From Nocardia sp. BMG111209 (GTDB lineage: Bacteria; Actinomycetota; Actinomycetes; Mycobacteriales; Mycobacteriaceae), in contig NZ_KB907308.1 in assembly GCF_000381925.1 (NCBI RefSeq), positions 1,612,001-1,676,000 on the forward strand: DNA of 64,000 bases. Direction: 5' to 3'. Below are positions 1-11,207 of this stretch, piece after piece; the first letter of the stretch is position 1, and every line of letters starts with the position of its first letter. The notes beneath the pieces were generated by a model. It did not search any database, was not told the origin of the DNA, and saw nothing but the letters and a program-made list of their open reading frames with translations. The position numbers and the translations under genes are program-made.

Positions 1-1
1 C

Positions 2-454
2 GACTGCGACAACGAGTCCCGCGGCGAGTGGTATCTGCGGCAGATGCTGGGCAGCGCCAACATCTCCGGCGGCTGGCTCATGCATTTCATGACCGGCAAT
101 CTGTCCCATCAGATCGAGCACCACATCTTCCCGGATCTGCCGAGCAACCGGTACCGCGATATCGCGGTGCGGGTGCGGGCACTGTGCGAGAAGTACGACC
201 TGCCGTACACCACCGGCTCGCTGCCGGTGCAGTACGCCAAGGCGTGGCGGACCATCATGAAGCTGTCGCTGCCGAACAAGTACCTGCGCCGCGGCACCGA
301 CGACGCCCCGGAGACCAAGTCGGAGCGCGCCTTCGGCGGCCTGTCGATCGTCGACCCGGCCACCGGACGCCGGCGTGGGCTGCGCACCGCATTGCGGGAG
401 CGTCGCCGGCGCAGCAGCGACGCCCGGGTCCCGGTCGCCGCGAGCGTGGGCTGA
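2..454 (+). CDS. desA3: Fatty acid desaturase, C-terminal part (DesA3-like), cut by window edge
   Basis: This is the last ~150 residues of a membrane acyl-CoA/acyl-lipid desaturase; the start lies outside the window. The third histidine box (GNLSHQIEHH, followed by FPDLPSNRY) is intact and would help bind the di-iron centre. The tail KYDLPYTTGSLPVQYAKAWRT and DDAPETKSERAF closely follows the C-terminus of mycobacterial DesA3, the stearoyl-CoA delta-9 desaturase that makes oleic acid, as I recall it. The reading frame is open from base 2. A GC-rich hairpin sits 10 bases after the stop. The family is certain; DesA3 orthology is likely but rests on a partial sequence. Confidence 0.85.
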   Translation, partial: DCDNESRGEWYLRQMLGSANISGGWLMHFMTGNLSHQIEHHIFPDLPSNRYRDIAVRVRALCEKYDLPYTTGSLPVQYAKAWRTIMKLSLPNKYLRRGTDDAPETKSERAFGGLSIVDPATGRRRGLRTALRERRRRSSDARVPVAASVG

Positions 455-463
455 CCGGTGGTT

Positions 464-479
464 CCGCCGTGATCGGCGG
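464..479 (+). terminator. Short hairpin after the desaturase gene
   Basis: CCGCCG and CGGCGG pair around a four-base loop, ten bases after the desaturase stop. There is no T tract, as is common in high-GC actinobacteria. It could also be chance in GC-rich DNA. Confidence 0.35.
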
Positions 480-532
480 CGGATTCTCACCTATCCGACA
501 AGCGGGAACGTCATTCTGCTTCACTGGTAGCC

Positions 533-1168
533 GTGTCTGCTGAAGGTTCGGAATTCTACGAGGTGATTCGCCGTCGGCGCGATGTGCGCGCCGAGTACAC
601 CGGCGAGGTCGTGGACGATGTCACACTGCTGCGAATCCTCGACGCCGCGCATCGCGCACCCAGCGTCGGTAATTCGCAGCCCTGGGACTTCGTCGTCGTG
701 CGCAAGCCGGACACGTTGCGGCAGTTCGCAACTCACGTCGCGGCCAAACGCCTCGAATTCCGGGACTCGCTGCCGCCGGAGCGGGCGAGCACCTTCGAGC
801 CGATCAAGATCGAGGGCATCACCGAGAGCGGCACCGGCATCGTGGTCACCCACGACGACGGGCGCGGCGGACAGCACATCCTGGGCCGGGCCACCGTGCC
901 CGAAACCGGCCTGTACTCGACCATTCTCGCGATTCAGAACCTCTGGCTCGCCGCCACCGCCGAGGGCGTGGGCGTGGGCTGGGTCAGCTTCTACGACACC
1001 CCCTTCCTCACCGAGCTGATCGCGCTGCCGCCGGGTGTGCGCCCGGTCGCGTGGTTGTGTGTGGGCCCGGTGGACGAATTCCAGCAGGTGCCGGATCTGG
1101 AACGATTCGGCTGGCGCGATCGGCGCGACCTGGCGGATGCGGTGCACTGGGAGAACTACCGGCACTGA
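533..1168 (+). CDS. bluB: 5,6-dimethylbenzimidazole synthase (BluB-type nitroreductase fold)
   Basis: BluB cleaves reduced FMN with oxygen to give 5,6-dimethylbenzimidazole, the lower ligand of vitamin B12. The 211-residue protein begins FYEVIRRRRDVRAEY and continues with the flavin-fold motif ILDAAHRAPSVGNSQPWDF. The C-terminal half has the BluB-like VGVGWVSFYDT and the ending WENYR. The GTG start is the first in frame after the desaturase hairpin. No clear Shine-Dalgarno precedes it, so it may be leaderless. No other cobalamin genes are nearby. A general nitroreductase is the alternative, but length and ending favour BluB. Confidence 0.85.
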   Translation: MSAEGSEFYEVIRRRRDVRAEYTGEVVDDVTLLRILDAAHRAPSVGNSQPWDFVVVRKPDTLRQFATHVAAKRLEFRDSLPPERASTFEPIKIEGITESGTGIVVTHDDGRGGQHILGRATVPETGLYSTILAIQNLWLAATAEGVGVGWVSFYDTPFLTELIALPPGVRPVAWLCVGPVDEFQQVPDLERFGWRDRRDLADAVHWENYRH

Positions 1169-1176
1169 CGAAGTGC

Positions 1177-1202
1177 GGGGCCCGGTTCGACCACCGGGCC
1201 CC
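1177..1202. terminator. Bidirectional hairpin between bluB and hpf
   Basis: A perfect 10-bp inverted repeat (GGGGCCCGGT / ACCGGGCCCC, six-base loop) fills the gap between two convergent genes, 9 bases after the bluB stop and 11 bases from the hpf stop. It can serve both directions. Confidence 0.7.
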
Positions 1203-1212
1203 GGCCGGCCTT

Positions 1213-1953
1213 CTACGCGAGCCGGATCAATCCGTAGTCGAACGCGTGACGACGATAGACCACCGACGGTCGGTCGGTTTCCTTGTCCTGGAAGAGGAAG
1301 AAGTCGTGCCCGACGAGCTCCATCTGATAGAGGGCGTCGTCGACGGACATCGGACTCGCCGGATGCACCTTGGTCCGGACGATATGCCCGGGCCCGGCGC
1401 TGTCCTCCGCGAGCGAGTCGATCGACCCGGGCTCAGCGGAATATGACGATCCCTGGGGGTGGACGGCGATCGTGTCGTCGATCAGATCGGCCGTGGCCTC
1501 GGCGACCGAGACGGGCGTCTTCTCCCCGTAGTGCACTCGCCTGCGGTCCTTGGTGCGGCGCAATCGGCTCTCCAGCTTCTGGGCGGCCAGTTCGAGGGCC
1601 GCGTAGAAACTGTCGGCGCAGGCCTCGGCCCGGGCGACCGGGCCCCGGCCACGCGCGGTGATCTCCACCCGCTGGCAGCTCTTGCGCTGGCGGCGATTGC
1701 GTTCATGGAAGAGTTCGACGTCGAACAGATAGATCGACGAGTCGAAGCGTTCGAGTCGCGCGAGCTTGTCCGCGACATGGACTCGATAATGGTCCGGAAC
1801 CTCGACGTTGCGGCCCTTCACCACGACGTCCGCGCGTGGTGTGCGAGGCGGTTCGGCTGTCGGATGCCCCGCGCCGTCGAACGCGGTGGAATCCATCGCG
1901 TCGATACGAACCGAAGGGTCTGCTTCTTTCAATGAAGGACGTGAAGTCGTCAC
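1213..1953 (-). CDS. hpf: Long-form ribosome hibernation promoting factor
   Basis: HPF binds the small subunit and pairs 70S ribosomes into inactive 100S dimers in stationary phase or stress. An ~40-residue leader precedes the S30AE ribosome-binding domain (about residues 42-140: VVVKGRNVEVPDHYR, KLARLERF, then the basic stretch NRRQRKSCQRVEI). A linker leads to the C-terminal dimerisation domain (about 185-246: VRTKVHPASPMSVDDALYQMELVGHDFFLFQDKE, VVYRRHAFDYGLI). The 246-residue length fits the long form. The GTG start has a strong GGGAGGT Shine-Dalgarno. In M. tuberculosis the counterpart (Rv3241c) is also downstream of the comF-like gene. Confidence 0.9.
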   Translation of the reverse strand: MTTSRPSLKEADPSVRIDAMDSTAFDGAGHPTAEPPRTPRADVVVKGRNVEVPDHYRVHVADKLARLERFDSSIYLFDVELFHERNRRQRKSCQRVEITARGRGPVARAEACADSFYAALELAAQKLESRLRRTKDRRRVHYGEKTPVSVAEATADLIDDTIAVHPQGSSYSAEPGSIDSLAEDSAGPGHIVRTKVHPASPMSVDDALYQMELVGHDFFLFQDKETDRPSVVYRRHAFDYGLIRLA

Positions 1954-2228
1954 GCGTACCTCCCGGATCTGGCCGCACTGTCTGATCTCGTGCGGCGGGA
2001 ATCATCCGTGCCGGATCGGCCGATTGCGATGATTGCGAGGGAGATCCATCGTGATGACGCCGGCTGCCGCCCGGTATCGCAGATCCGGTCCCACTCGTCT
2101 CGCTCGGGGAACTCGGCACGAAGGTCGTACGAGGCGCCACCTCCAAACTCTGGGTTCGGGTTCGCTCTAGGACCCCACGCTAGGCCCCCAGCGACCGATC
2201 CGCCAGTGTTCACGCAAATTTCTCCCGA

Positions 2229-2873
2229 TCACGCGGCGGAGGTCACCAGGACGGCACGGACGTGCACTGCGACACGTTCCAGGGCGCGTATGGACTCGGA
2301 TGCGGTGGCCCCGGTGGTGAGGACATCGTCCACCAGCACCACCTCGGCATCCGGGTGCCGCAGGGCCTCCGGCAGCGAACCGGCCGGCGTGGTGATCCGG
2401 CCTGCTAGATTGCGCCGGCGCTGCATCGGGCCGAGGCCCACCGAATCCCGCACACCCCGATCGGCCCGCAGTACGGAGGCCACCTCGCAATCCGTGAGCA
2501 AACTCGCCGCGACCCGCGCCACCCGGCCGACCGGATCACCACCGCGCCGCCGTACCGCGGCCCGCCGGACGGGCGCCGGCACCAGCACCAACGGCCGCCG
2601 CGGGGTCCGCAGCCCGGCCAGACCCCGGGCCAGTTCCCGGCCCAGCGGCGCGACCAGATCCCGCCGATGGTGCTCCTTCACCGCGACCACCGCGCGCCGC
2701 CGCGGACCCGCGTACCGGCCCAGCGCCCAGCACGGCACCCCCGGATCCGTCCGCGGCCACACCCGGACCGGCTGCCCCCCAAGACTTTCCGCACACTCCG
2801 CACACCAGCCCACCCCGAGCCGCCCGCAACCGGCACAATCCTGCGGGAGGATCAGATCCAACAATGTCCGCAT
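2229..2873 (-). CDS. ComF family phosphoribosyltransferase-like protein
   Basis: A 214-residue member of the ComF family, linked to DNA uptake in competent bacteria; its role in actinobacteria is unknown. The N-terminus has the zinc-binding cysteine pairs of the family (CAGC and CAEC within the first ~30 residues). The C-terminus has the PRPP loop VVLVDDVLTTGATASES. The frame stays open another 110 codons upstream, but that extension is only the translation of a heptamer repeat array, so the ATG giving MRTLLDLILPQDCAGC is the start. Same order as in M. tuberculosis (comF-like between lpqB and hpf). Confidence 0.85.
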   Translation of the reverse strand: MRTLLDLILPQDCAGCGRLGVGWCAECAESLGGQPVRVWPRTDPGVPCWALGRYAGPRRRAVVAVKEHHRRDLVAPLGRELARGLAGLRTPRRPLVLVPAPVRRAAVRRRGGDPVGRVARVAASLLTDCEVASVLRADRGVRDSVGLGPMQRRRNLAGRITTPAGSLPEALRHPDAEVVLVDDVLTTGATASESIRALERVAVHVRAVLVTSAA

Positions 2874-2971
2874 CCGCCGATTATCGGGACCACCCCCGAC
2901 AGAACGGCCCCCCACAACCACTCCCGCACCCCTTGCCCCGAAAATGCCCCTACCGCAACCATTTCCGCACC

Positions 2972-3117
2972 CCACACCCGGCAGTCGACACCGACAGCTG
3001 ACACCCCGCAGGCGGCAACTGGCAGCTGGCGCACAACACCCGACACTCAGCAGTCCGCACCCGGCACCCGGCACCCGGCACCCGGCGGTCGGCAGTCGGC
3101 AGTCGGCAGTCGGCGAC
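2972..3117. repeat. Degenerate heptamer tandem array (consensus CGGCASY)
   Basis: From 3062 to 3117 there are eight head-to-tail heptamers: three CGGCACC, one CGGCGGT, three CGGCAGT and one CGGCGAC. The same seven-base period, more diverged (CGACACC, TGACACC, CCGCAGG, CGGCAAC, TGGCAGC, CGACACT, CAGCAGT, CCGCACC), can be followed back to about 2972 with one 6-base slip near 2993. It fills much of the 343-base gap between lpqB and comF, which otherwise holds no supportable gene. Confidence 0.8.
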
Positions 3118-3216
3118 ATGGTTGCCCGGACCGGCCCGTGCCCACCGCGGTGATTCGCCGGTCGGACCGTTGCTGCCGTGCTCGGAGCCTCGGCAGCGGC
3201 CACCGATCGAGCGCGC

Positions 3217-5034
3217 TCAGCCGGGCAGTACCGGGGTGGCGGTGGGGCCCAGACCCGGGACCTCGCGCCAGAAGCGTTCGCTGTTCGGTTCCGCGGCCTG
3301 CAACTGCATGACCGCGCGCGCGTCGGCGATGTACTGACCGTCCGGCGAGGCGCTGACCACTCGCAGCGGGGAGGTGAGGTTCTGGCTGGTCTCCGGATTG
3401 GGCTGGAAGCCGTCGATGTCGACGCGCTCGACCGGGTCCACGTTGCCCTCGCGGACCACCACGATGCTGTCCTCGGTGATCCAGTCCAGCGAGACCGCCG
3501 AGGTGCTCAGGGTCGCCGCCACGGGCAGTGGGGAGGTCAGCGCGTACTGCCCGTCGCCCTGCTGCGCCACCGTCGCCACGAACACCTTGCCGCCGGCGAT
3601 CAGCGCGACCCGGGCGCCGGAGCGGGAGATCCGCAGTTCGGTGATCGGCAGCCGCGGCGCCGGATCGGAGACCGACACCGGCACCGACAGCAGCGCGGAG
3701 ATGTCCACCTCCTGTGGCGACACGTTGCCGGTGGCGTGGTCGTGCACGGCCCGGATCACCCGGTCGCCGTCCACGACGGTCCAGGCGGCACTGCCGTCGG
3801 CGGTCCAGGACGGCCGGGTGAAACTGGTGCCCTGCGCCAGCGAGAAGATGGCGTTGCCGTCGTAGGAGCCGATGATCAGCGTGCGCGAGGGTTCGGGCGC
3901 CGGATGGCCGTTGTCGGCGATCGCCGCGACCAGCTGCCCGTCCTGCGACAGCGCCACCGACTGGAGATTGTGCGCCGAGCCGAAATATCCGGGGGTCGGG
4001 ACCACCTCGGGCTTACCCGTTTCCACCCGGACCAGCGACCCGTCGCGCACCGCGTGCAGCCCGATCTTGTTGTGCACCACCGACGGGTTCAGATAGCTCA
4101 CGTCGTTCTGGGTCCAGCCGCTCGCGGCGAACCGGTCGTCGAGCGGCTTGCCGTCGCCGGTCAGGTAGTAGGGGCCGAAGATCTCGGCGCCGTAGAGGGT
4201 GAGCACGACCTGACCGGCCAGCAGTTCCCGGCTGTGCTGATCCAGCGCGGAGGCGCCGGTGAAGTCGATCTGCACGCCGCCGGGACTCACACCCGCACCC
4301 TCCGGATCGCCGTTGGGTTTGGTGATCGGGCCGTGCACGGTGACCGCGGCGGAGAGCATGTCGCGCACGGCCGGGGCGAGCGTCTGCTCCGGGCCGTCCT
4401 GCAGCATCGACAGCAGCCGGGGCGCGAGTTGATCCTTGCGCAACGCGATCCAGCGCAGATCCGGCACCACCGCGGTCCCGGCGGTGTTCGGGAAGAACAG
4501 CGGATAGCGCCGATAGGATTTGGTGAAGGCGGCGTCCTCGATGACCACGCCCGCGGGCAGTTCGTCGATGCGCCACTCGCCGCCGACCTTGGTCATGTCG
4601 AAGCGGTATTCGACGGAGGTGGTGGCCGCGCGGAACGAGCCGTCCGCGTCGAGATCGCCCAGTTTGTGGGCGCGCACGTGATAGGTGGTGGTATCCATCG
4701 TGCCGGATTCGCGCAGGGTGTCCGGCTGCTTCTCGATGATCACCGTGCCGGCGGTGTCGTCCCAGGACGCGGCGGCTTCGGGAGTCAGATATTGGCGAGC
4801 GGTCTGGTGATGATTCGTGGGATCCGCGGTGGCCTGCAGGAAATCTCGTAACAGCGAGTCCGGCTCGCGGCCGGCCACCGGCGTCGGTGGCCCGGCGGAG
4901 GTCGGTTCCTTGTCGAGCGTGCCGAGGGCTTGCGGGGCCGACGAATCCGGTAGGTTGGCGCACCCCGCGAACACCAGCAGGGCGGACAGGATCACCCCGA
5001 TTCTCAGGCGGATATCGCGTGACCGCACTCTCAT
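3217..5034 (-). CDS. lpqB: LpqB lipoprotein, partner of the MtrAB system
   Basis: LpqB is an outer-leaflet membrane lipoprotein that modulates MtrB signalling in mycobacteria. The 605-residue protein starts with basic residues and a hydrophobic segment ending in the lipobox VFAGC (Cys25). It has the N-terminal sporulation/GerMN-like region (about 50-300, with the [23 protein letters not shown] start typical of the family) and a C-terminal beta-propeller-like half. Its ATG overlaps the mtrB stop by four bases (ATGA), so it is translated with mtrB. Confidence 0.95.
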   Translation of the reverse strand: MRVRSRDIRLRIGVILSALLVFAGCANLPDSSAPQALGTLDKEPTSAGPPTPVAGREPDSLLRDFLQATADPTNHHQTARQYLTPEAAASWDDTAGTVIIEKQPDTLRESGTMDTTTYHVRAHKLGDLDADGSFRAATTSVEYRFDMTKVGGEWRIDELPAGVVIEDAAFTKSYRRYPLFFPNTAGTAVVPDLRWIALRKDQLAPRLLSMLQDGPEQTLAPAVRDMLSAAVTVHGPITKPNGDPEGAGVSPGGVQIDFTGASALDQHSRELLAGQVVLTLYGAEIFGPYYLTGDGKPLDDRFAASGWTQNDVSYLNPSVVHNKIGLHAVRDGSLVRVETGKPEVVPTPGYFGSAHNLQSVALSQDGQLVAAIADNGHPAPEPSRTLIIGSYDGNAIFSLAQGTSFTRPSWTADGSAAWTVVDGDRVIRAVHDHATGNVSPQEVDISALLSVPVSVSDPAPRLPITELRISRSGARVALIAGGKVFVATVAQQGDGQYALTSPLPVAATLSTSAVSLDWITEDSIVVVREGNVDPVERVDIDGFQPNPETSQNLTSPLRVVSASPDGQYIADARAVMQLQAAEPNSERFWREVPGLGPTATPVLPG

Positions 5035-6956
5035 GAGGCGTCCCCGGTGTCGGTGCGCTCCGAGGTACCTGTTCGGTCACCCCCGGCCGTGCGGTTGCTC
5101 GTGCCCGATGCCGGCCCCCGATCCGGGGACGAGCCGTTGGAGTTCGAGCTCTCGGCGGCCTCGTCGGCGGCGATCTCGCCGAGCAGGCCGTCGTCGATCA
5201 TGTCGGGGTGGCCGTGGGACGGATCGATATCGGCCGGCAGTCGGTGCACCGGCGGCGCCGCGCCCGGATCTCCGATGGCGGTCGAATCCTCTTGTGCGGC
5301 AGGGTTTTCGGTCGACGCGGGGCTCTCCGGGAGCGGCGCTTCCAGCTGCTGCCGGCGACGCGGCGGTTCCAGCGGCAGCGGACTGCTGCCCAGTTTGCGG
5401 CCCCGCACCATCGGCAGGGTCAGCCGGAAGCTGGCGCCGACGCCGGGTTCACCCCACGCCTCCAGTTTGCCCTCGTGCAGATGCGCGTCCTCGACACTGA
5501 TCGACAGGCCCAGGCCGGTACCGCCGGACCGCCGCATTCGCGACGGATCCGACCGCCAGAACCGGTTGAACACCAACTTCTCCTCACCGGGCCGCAACCC
5601 GATACCCTGATCCCGCACCACGATCCCCACCGCGTTGGCGTCGGCGTCCCCGCGCATGCGGATCAGCACCGGTTTGCCCTCGCTGTGGTCGATCGCATTG
5701 GCCAGCAGGTTGCGCAGCACGCGTTCCACGCGGCGCGGATCCACCTCGGCGACCACCGGTTCCTCCGGCAGGTCGACCACGAGTTCCACGCCGGACTCCT
5801 TGGCCAGATGCCGCACCATCGACAGCGCCGCCCGGCCGCACATGCGCACGTCCAGCGATTCGACCTGGAGTTCGGCGACACCGGCGTCGTGGCGGCTGAT
5901 CTCCAGCAGATCGTTGAGCAGGCCCTCGAACCGGTCCAGCTCGGTGACGAGCAACTCGGCGCTGCGCGCCAGGGCCGGGTCCAGGTCGTCGCTGGAGCCG
6001 TGGATCAGATCGGCGGCCATCCGGACCGTGGTCAGCGGGGTGCGCAGTTCGTGGCTGACGTCGGAGGTGAAGCGGCGCTGCAGATTGCCGAACTCCTCCA
6101 GCTGGGTGATCTGCGTCGACAGGCTTTCGGCCATCTCGTTGAACGACATCGCCAATCTGGCCATGTCGTCCTCGCCGCGGACCACCATGCGTTCCTTGAG
6201 GCGGCCGTCGGCGAAGCGGGTCGCGATCCGGGCCGCGGACCGGATCGGCAGCACCACCTGCCGGGTGACCAGCGCGGTGATCGCGGCGAGCAGCACCAGC
6301 AGCACGACACCGCCGACCAGCATGGTGCCGTGCATCAGCGAGAGGCTGCGTTCCTCGTTGGTCAGCGGGAAGATCAGGTAGACCTCGAGCGTGGAGACCT
6401 GCGAGCTCGGACTGCCGATGAGCAGCACCGGCCCGTGATAGCCCTCCGCGTCGGATACCGTCGCGAACTGGTAGCTGACCTGGTTCTGCTGGACGAACCG
6501 GCGTAACTCCGCCGGGATCTCCTGGGTCGGGCCGGCGGTGATCTCCTGCCCGTTGTCGTTGGTCATGAGCAGCGCGGCATCGAAACTGCCGGCCGCGGCG
6601 CTACCGGCCTGCGGGCTGGAGCCCGAGGACAGCGCGCGCAGGGCATCGTCCAGCCGCGACTGCTGGGTGCTCGAATCGTGCACGCCGTTGAGCTGGGTCT
6701 CCACCGTGCTGCGGGCACGGCCCATCTCCTCGACGGCCGCGTTGATCTTCGCGTCCAGCAGCCGATCGGTGATCTGGCTGGTCAGAACCACGCCCAGAAT
6801 CACGATGACGATCAGTGACAGGGTGAGCGTGGAGACGACGACGCGCAATTGCAGCGAACGTCGCCAAACGTGGCCCAGGGACTCGCCCACGGACTTGAAC
6901 CAGGCCACCGCTGCCGCCAGTAACCGCTCGAGGCGGTTTCTGGGTGCAGCGATCAC
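5031..6956 (-). CDS. mtrB: MtrB sensor histidine kinase
   Basis: MtrB phosphorylates MtrA and controls cell-wall turnover, division and osmotic response in Actinobacteria. Two membrane segments (about 38-60 and 212-232) enclose an extracytoplasmic sensor region. Then come HAMP, the dimerisation helix with [12 protein letters not shown] (phospho-acceptor His302) and the ATPase domain ([26 protein letters not shown]). At 641 residues it is ~70 longer than I recall for M. tuberculosis MtrB. The excess is a Pro/Ser/Asp-rich tail after about residue 525. The GTG start overlaps the mtrA stop by four bases. Confidence 0.95.
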   Translation of the reverse strand: MIAAPRNRLERLLAAAVAWFKSVGESLGHVWRRSLQLRVVVSTLTLSLIVIVILGVVLTSQITDRLLDAKINAAVEEMGRARSTVETQLNGVHDSSTQQSRLDDALRALSSGSSPQAGSAAAGSFDAALLMTNDNGQEITAGPTQEIPAELRRFVQQNQVSYQFATVSDAEGYHGPVLLIGSPSSQVSTLEVYLIFPLTNEERSLSLMHGTMLVGGVVLLVLLAAITALVTRQVVLPIRSAARIATRFADGRLKERMVVRGEDDMARLAMSFNEMAESLSTQITQLEEFGNLQRRFTSDVSHELRTPLTTVRMAADLIHGSSDDLDPALARSAELLVTELDRFEGLLNDLLEISRHDAGVAELQVESLDVRMCGRAALSMVRHLAKESGVELVVDLPEEPVVAEVDPRRVERVLRNLLANAIDHSEGKPVLIRMRGDADANAVGIVVRDQGIGLRPGEEKLVFNRFWRSDPSRMRRSGGTGLGLSISVEDAHLHEGKLEAWGEPGVGASFRLTLPMVRGRKLGSSPLPLEPPRRRQQLEAPLPESPASTENPAAQEDSTAIGDPGAAPPVHRLPADIDPSHGHPDMIDDGLLGEIAADEAAESSNSNGSSPDRGPASGTSNRTAGGDRTGTSERTDTGDAS

Positions 6957-7630
6957 GGCGGTCCGGCCTTGTAACCGACACCTCGGACCGTCAGCACGAT
7001 CTCGGGGTTCTCCGGATCCTTCTCGACCTTGGCGCGCAGCCGCTGAACATGGACATTGACCAGTCGGGTGTCGGCGGCGTGCCGGTAACCCCAGACCTGC
7101 TCCAGCAACACCTCACGGGTGAAGACCTGACGCGGCTTACGGGCCAGCGCCACCAGCAGATCGAACTCCAGCGGGGTCAGCGAGATCTGCTGACCGGCGC
7201 GAGTGACCTTGTGTGCGGGCACATCGATGACGATGTCCGCGATGGACAACAGCTCCGCCGGCTCCTCCTCGGTCCGGCGCAACCGCGCGCGGACCCGGGC
7301 CACCAGCTCCTTGGGCTTGAACGGCTTGACGATGTAGTCGTCGGCCCCGGACTCCAGGCCGAGCACGACATCCACCGTGTCCGTCTTGGCCGTGAGCATC
7401 ACGATCGGCACGCCCGAATCGGCGCGCAACACCCGGCATACATCGATACCGTTCATGCCCGGCAGCATGAGGTCCAGCAACACCAGATCCGGGCGAATCT
7501 CCCGGACCGCGCTGAGTGCCTGCGTGCCGTCGCCGACCACGTGCGGGTCGAAACCCTCGCCGCGCAAGACGATCGTGAGCATCTCCGCGAGCGCCATATC
7601 GTCGTCGACGACCAGAATCTTCGGCTTCAT
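6953..7630 (-). CDS. mtrA: MtrA response regulator
   Basis: OmpR/PhoB-type regulator. The receiver domain carries Asp53 ([10 protein letters not shown]) as phosphorylation site and the conserved Lys102 (VKPF). The winged-helix DNA-binding domain covers about 130-225 ([32 protein letters not shown], ending VRGVGYKAG). The ATG giving [11 protein letters not shown] is chosen over an in-frame start 24 codons upstream because it matches the family start. In M. tuberculosis MtrA is essential and acts on dnaA, ripA and other envelope genes. First gene of the mtrA-mtrB-lpqB operon. Confidence 0.97.
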   Translation of the reverse strand: MKPKILVVDDDMALAEMLTIVLRGEGFDPHVVGDGTQALSAVREIRPDLVLLDLMLPGMNGIDVCRVLRADSGVPIVMLTAKTDTVDVVLGLESGADDYIVKPFKPKELVARVRARLRRTEEEPAELLSIADIVIDVPAHKVTRAGQQISLTPLEFDLLVALARKPRQVFTREVLLEQVWGYRHAADTRLVNVHVQRLRAKVEKDPENPEIVLTVRGVGYKAGPP

Positions 7631-7708
7631 AACTACTATGTTGTCATCTCTCCGGCTCGGAACGGGCAATCCCGCCAACACTGGTACGGTACCGACGCAC
7701 ATCCAACC
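7631..7708 (-). promoter_or_regulatory. mtrA upstream region with GGTACGGTACC inverted repeat
   Basis: The 78 bases between the tmk stop and mtrA start hold an 11-bp inverted repeat (GGTAC-G-GTACC, 7683-7693). The region is a plausible mtrA promoter/operator, but no clear -35/-10 pair was assigned. Confidence 0.3.
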
Positions 7709-8356
7709 CTATCGGGCAACTATTTCCGAGAGGCGCGCGGTCAATGTTGCCGGATCGTCATGGGCTCCGTGCACCAGCCACGGACCGTGCCAGTTCGATT
7801 CGGCCAGCACACGATAAACCGCGGCGGTGCGTTGCTGCAGGGCTTCGTCGCGTTCGTAGGCGTCGAGCGCTCGCTCGCGGTCGAGTTCGCCGCGGCGGCG
7901 GGCCCGCTCGGCGGCCAGTTCGACCGGAACGTCCAGCAGCACTTGCAGATCCGGCACCGGCAGCTCGAACCGGCCGAATTCCAATTCCGCGACCCAGGAA
8001 GCGATTTCACCGTCGGCGGATTGACCGGTCCGGGCCGCGTTGTAGGCCGCGTTCGAGGCCACGTAGCGGTCCAGTAGCACGATGTCGTTGTCCGCCAGCA
8101 GTTTCGACAATTCGTCCCGTGCCTCGGCCCGGTCGAGGGCGAACAGCAACGCCATGGCATTCACCGAGGCCGCCACATCGCCGTGCTGCCCGCGCAACGC
8201 CTCGGCCGCCAGATCGGCGTGCACCGACCGCCCGTAGCGCGGGAAGGCCAGTGTGGCCACCCGCCGCCCCCGGGACCGGAGCTCACCGAGCACGGATTCG
8301 ATCAGCGTGCGCTTACCCGCGCCGTCGAGCCCTTCCACCGCCACCAACGCACCCAT
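7709..8356 (-). CDS. tmk: Thymidylate kinase
   Basis: dTMP kinase, making dTDP for DNA synthesis. The 215-residue protein has the P-loop GLDGAGKRTL (residues 8-17), where an Arg replaces the usual Ser/Thr, as I recall for M. tuberculosis Tmk. It also has the DRX-type motif FPRYG and the substrate-site segment LLDRYVASNAAY. The ATG giving MGALVAVEGLDG is used, not the 35-codon upstream extension. The position between sahH and mtrA matches M. tuberculosis. Confidence 0.93.
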   Translation of the reverse strand: MGALVAVEGLDGAGKRTLIESVLGELRSRGRRVATLAFPRYGRSVHADLAAEALRGQHGDVAASVNAMALLFALDRAEARDELSKLLADNDIVLLDRYVASNAAYNAARTGQSADGEIASWVAELEFGRFELPVPDLQVLLDVPVELAAERARRRGELDRERALDAYERDEALQQRTAAVYRVLAESNWHGPWLVHGAHDDPATLTARLSEIVAR

Positions 8357-8421
8357 GTCGAGCAGGCTACCGCTCACCCCCGACAGGTTTTCGAGGCACC
8401 GCCGGAACCCGCCGAGCGCCG

Positions 8422-8447
8422 CCCGCCGGGCCGGAAGACCCGGCGGG
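8422..8447 (-). terminator. Hairpin after sahH
   Basis: A perfect 9-bp stem (CCCGCCGGG / CCCGGCGGG, eight-base loop) lies 17 bases beyond the sahH stop in the sahH-tmk gap. It has no T tract. Confidence 0.55.
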
Positions 8448-8464
8448 ACAACGATCCGCACGTC

Positions 8465-9940
<1,476 letters not shown>

Positions 9941-10031
9941 CTGCCTCTCCTGGTCGGCGTGTATACCGGAGAGACTAGTCGCCCCGATGCGTACACGGTA
10001 CGCATGGGGGCCCATCGGATTTCGGCCGGGT

Positions 10032-11207
10032 TCAGGCTGCCGCGGTGAGACCGTCCTCGCCGCCGTGTGCCGCGATGATGCGGGTCCGCTTGCGGGGCGC
10101 GATATTCGCACGGGAGATGTCGCCGTCGTAATGCGCCAGTACTCGGGGATCCATGACCCGGCGCCAGATCGCCGGCACGATGGCCAGCAGGATCATGGTC
10201 GCATACCCGGCCGGCAGCTGCGGTGACTCCGCCGTGCTGCGCAGTGTCTGGTAGCGGCGGCCCGGATTCGCGTGATGGTCGCTGTGCCGTTGCAGATGGA
10301 ACAGGAAGATGTTGGTGACCAGCCGGTCACTGTTCCAGCTGTCGGTCGGCGCGCAGCGCGCCCAGGTTCCGTTGGGCCGCTTACCGCGCAACAGGCCGTA
10401 GTGCTCGATGTAGTTCACCGTCTCCAGCAGCCACGCGCCGATCACCGCCTGCAGCAACAGATACGGCAGGATCTCGAGCCCGAAGAGACCGAGCAGCGCG
10501 CCGAACAACACCAGCGTCATCGCCCAGGCCTGGAACAGGTTGTTCTGCACGCTCCAGAAGCGACGGCCCTTGCGCTGCAAGCGTTCCCGCTCCAGATGCA
10601 CCGCCGATCGATAGCCGCCCGCGACGGTACGCGGCAGGAACTCCCACAACGATTCGCCCAGCCGCGCGCTGGCCGGATCCTCGGGAGTGGCGACGCGGGC
10701 GTGATGCCCGCGGTTGTGCTCGACGTAGAAATGGCCGTACGCCGACTGCGCCAGCACGATCTTCGACAGCCACCGCTCCGCCGACTCCACCCGGTGGCCG
10801 AGTTCGTGCGCGGCGTTGATGGCGATGCCGCCGACCAGCCCGATCGTGGTCGCCAGGCCCAGCTTGTCCAGCACGCTCAGATCGTCACCGGCCCACATAT
10901 CCGCCGCGATGAGCAGGCCGATCAGCTGCATCGGCAGGAACATGTAGGTACACCAGCGGTAGTACCGGTCGCCGGACAGTCGCGCGTAGTCCTCGTCGCG
11001 CGGATTGCTGCCGTCCTCACCGGCGACCCAGTCCAGCAACGGGATGGCGACGAGGATGATGATCGGGCCGATCCACCAGAAGACCTTGCACTGCGTCCAA
11101 TAGACCAGCTGCGAGGGCAGCAGCGCGCAAGCGGGCACCAGCAGTCCGAGCAGCCAGAGGTACCGCTTGGGATCCACCGAGCCCGACTGTTTGCCTACCG
11201 TTTGCAC
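10032..11207 (-). CDS. alkB: Alkane 1-monooxygenase (membrane di-iron)
   Basis: Hydroxylates medium/long-chain n-alkanes at the terminal carbon using electrons from rubredoxin. The 391-residue protein has about six membrane segments and all histidine motifs: HELGH (134-138), HNRGHH (164-169), LQRHSDHH (305-312) and the signature NYIEHYG (265-271). The GTG start has a GGAG site 7-8 bases upstream. In M. tuberculosis and most related genomes rubredoxins and a TetR gene lie between alkB and sahH. Here only 91 bases separate them and no rubredoxin domain is fused to the C-terminus. Confidence 0.93.
   Translation of the reverse strand: MQTVGKQSGSVDPKRYLWLLGLLVPACALLPSQLVYWTQCKVFWWIGPIIILVAIPLLDWVAGEDGSNPRDEDYARLSGDRYYRWCTYMFLPMQLIGLLIAADMWAGDDLSVLDKLGLATTIGLVGGIAINAAHELGHRVESAERWLSKIVLAQSAYGHFYVEHNRGHHARVATPEDPASARLGESLWEFLPRTVAGGYRSAVHLERERLQRKGRRFWSVQNNLFQAWAMTLVLFGALLGLFGLEILPYLLLQAVIGAWLLETVNYIEHYGLLRGKRPNGTWARCAPTDSWNSDRLVTNIFLFHLQRHSDHHANPGRRYQTLRSTAESPQLPAGYATMILLAIVPAIWRRVMDPRVLAHYDGDISRANIAPRKRTRIIAAHGGEDGLTAAA

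Noticed and set aside
2874..3203. N-terminal extension of the ComF-like protein by 110 residues
   Set aside because: The extra residues are only the translation of the heptamer repeats; the family start MRTLLDLILPQDCAGC lies downstream.
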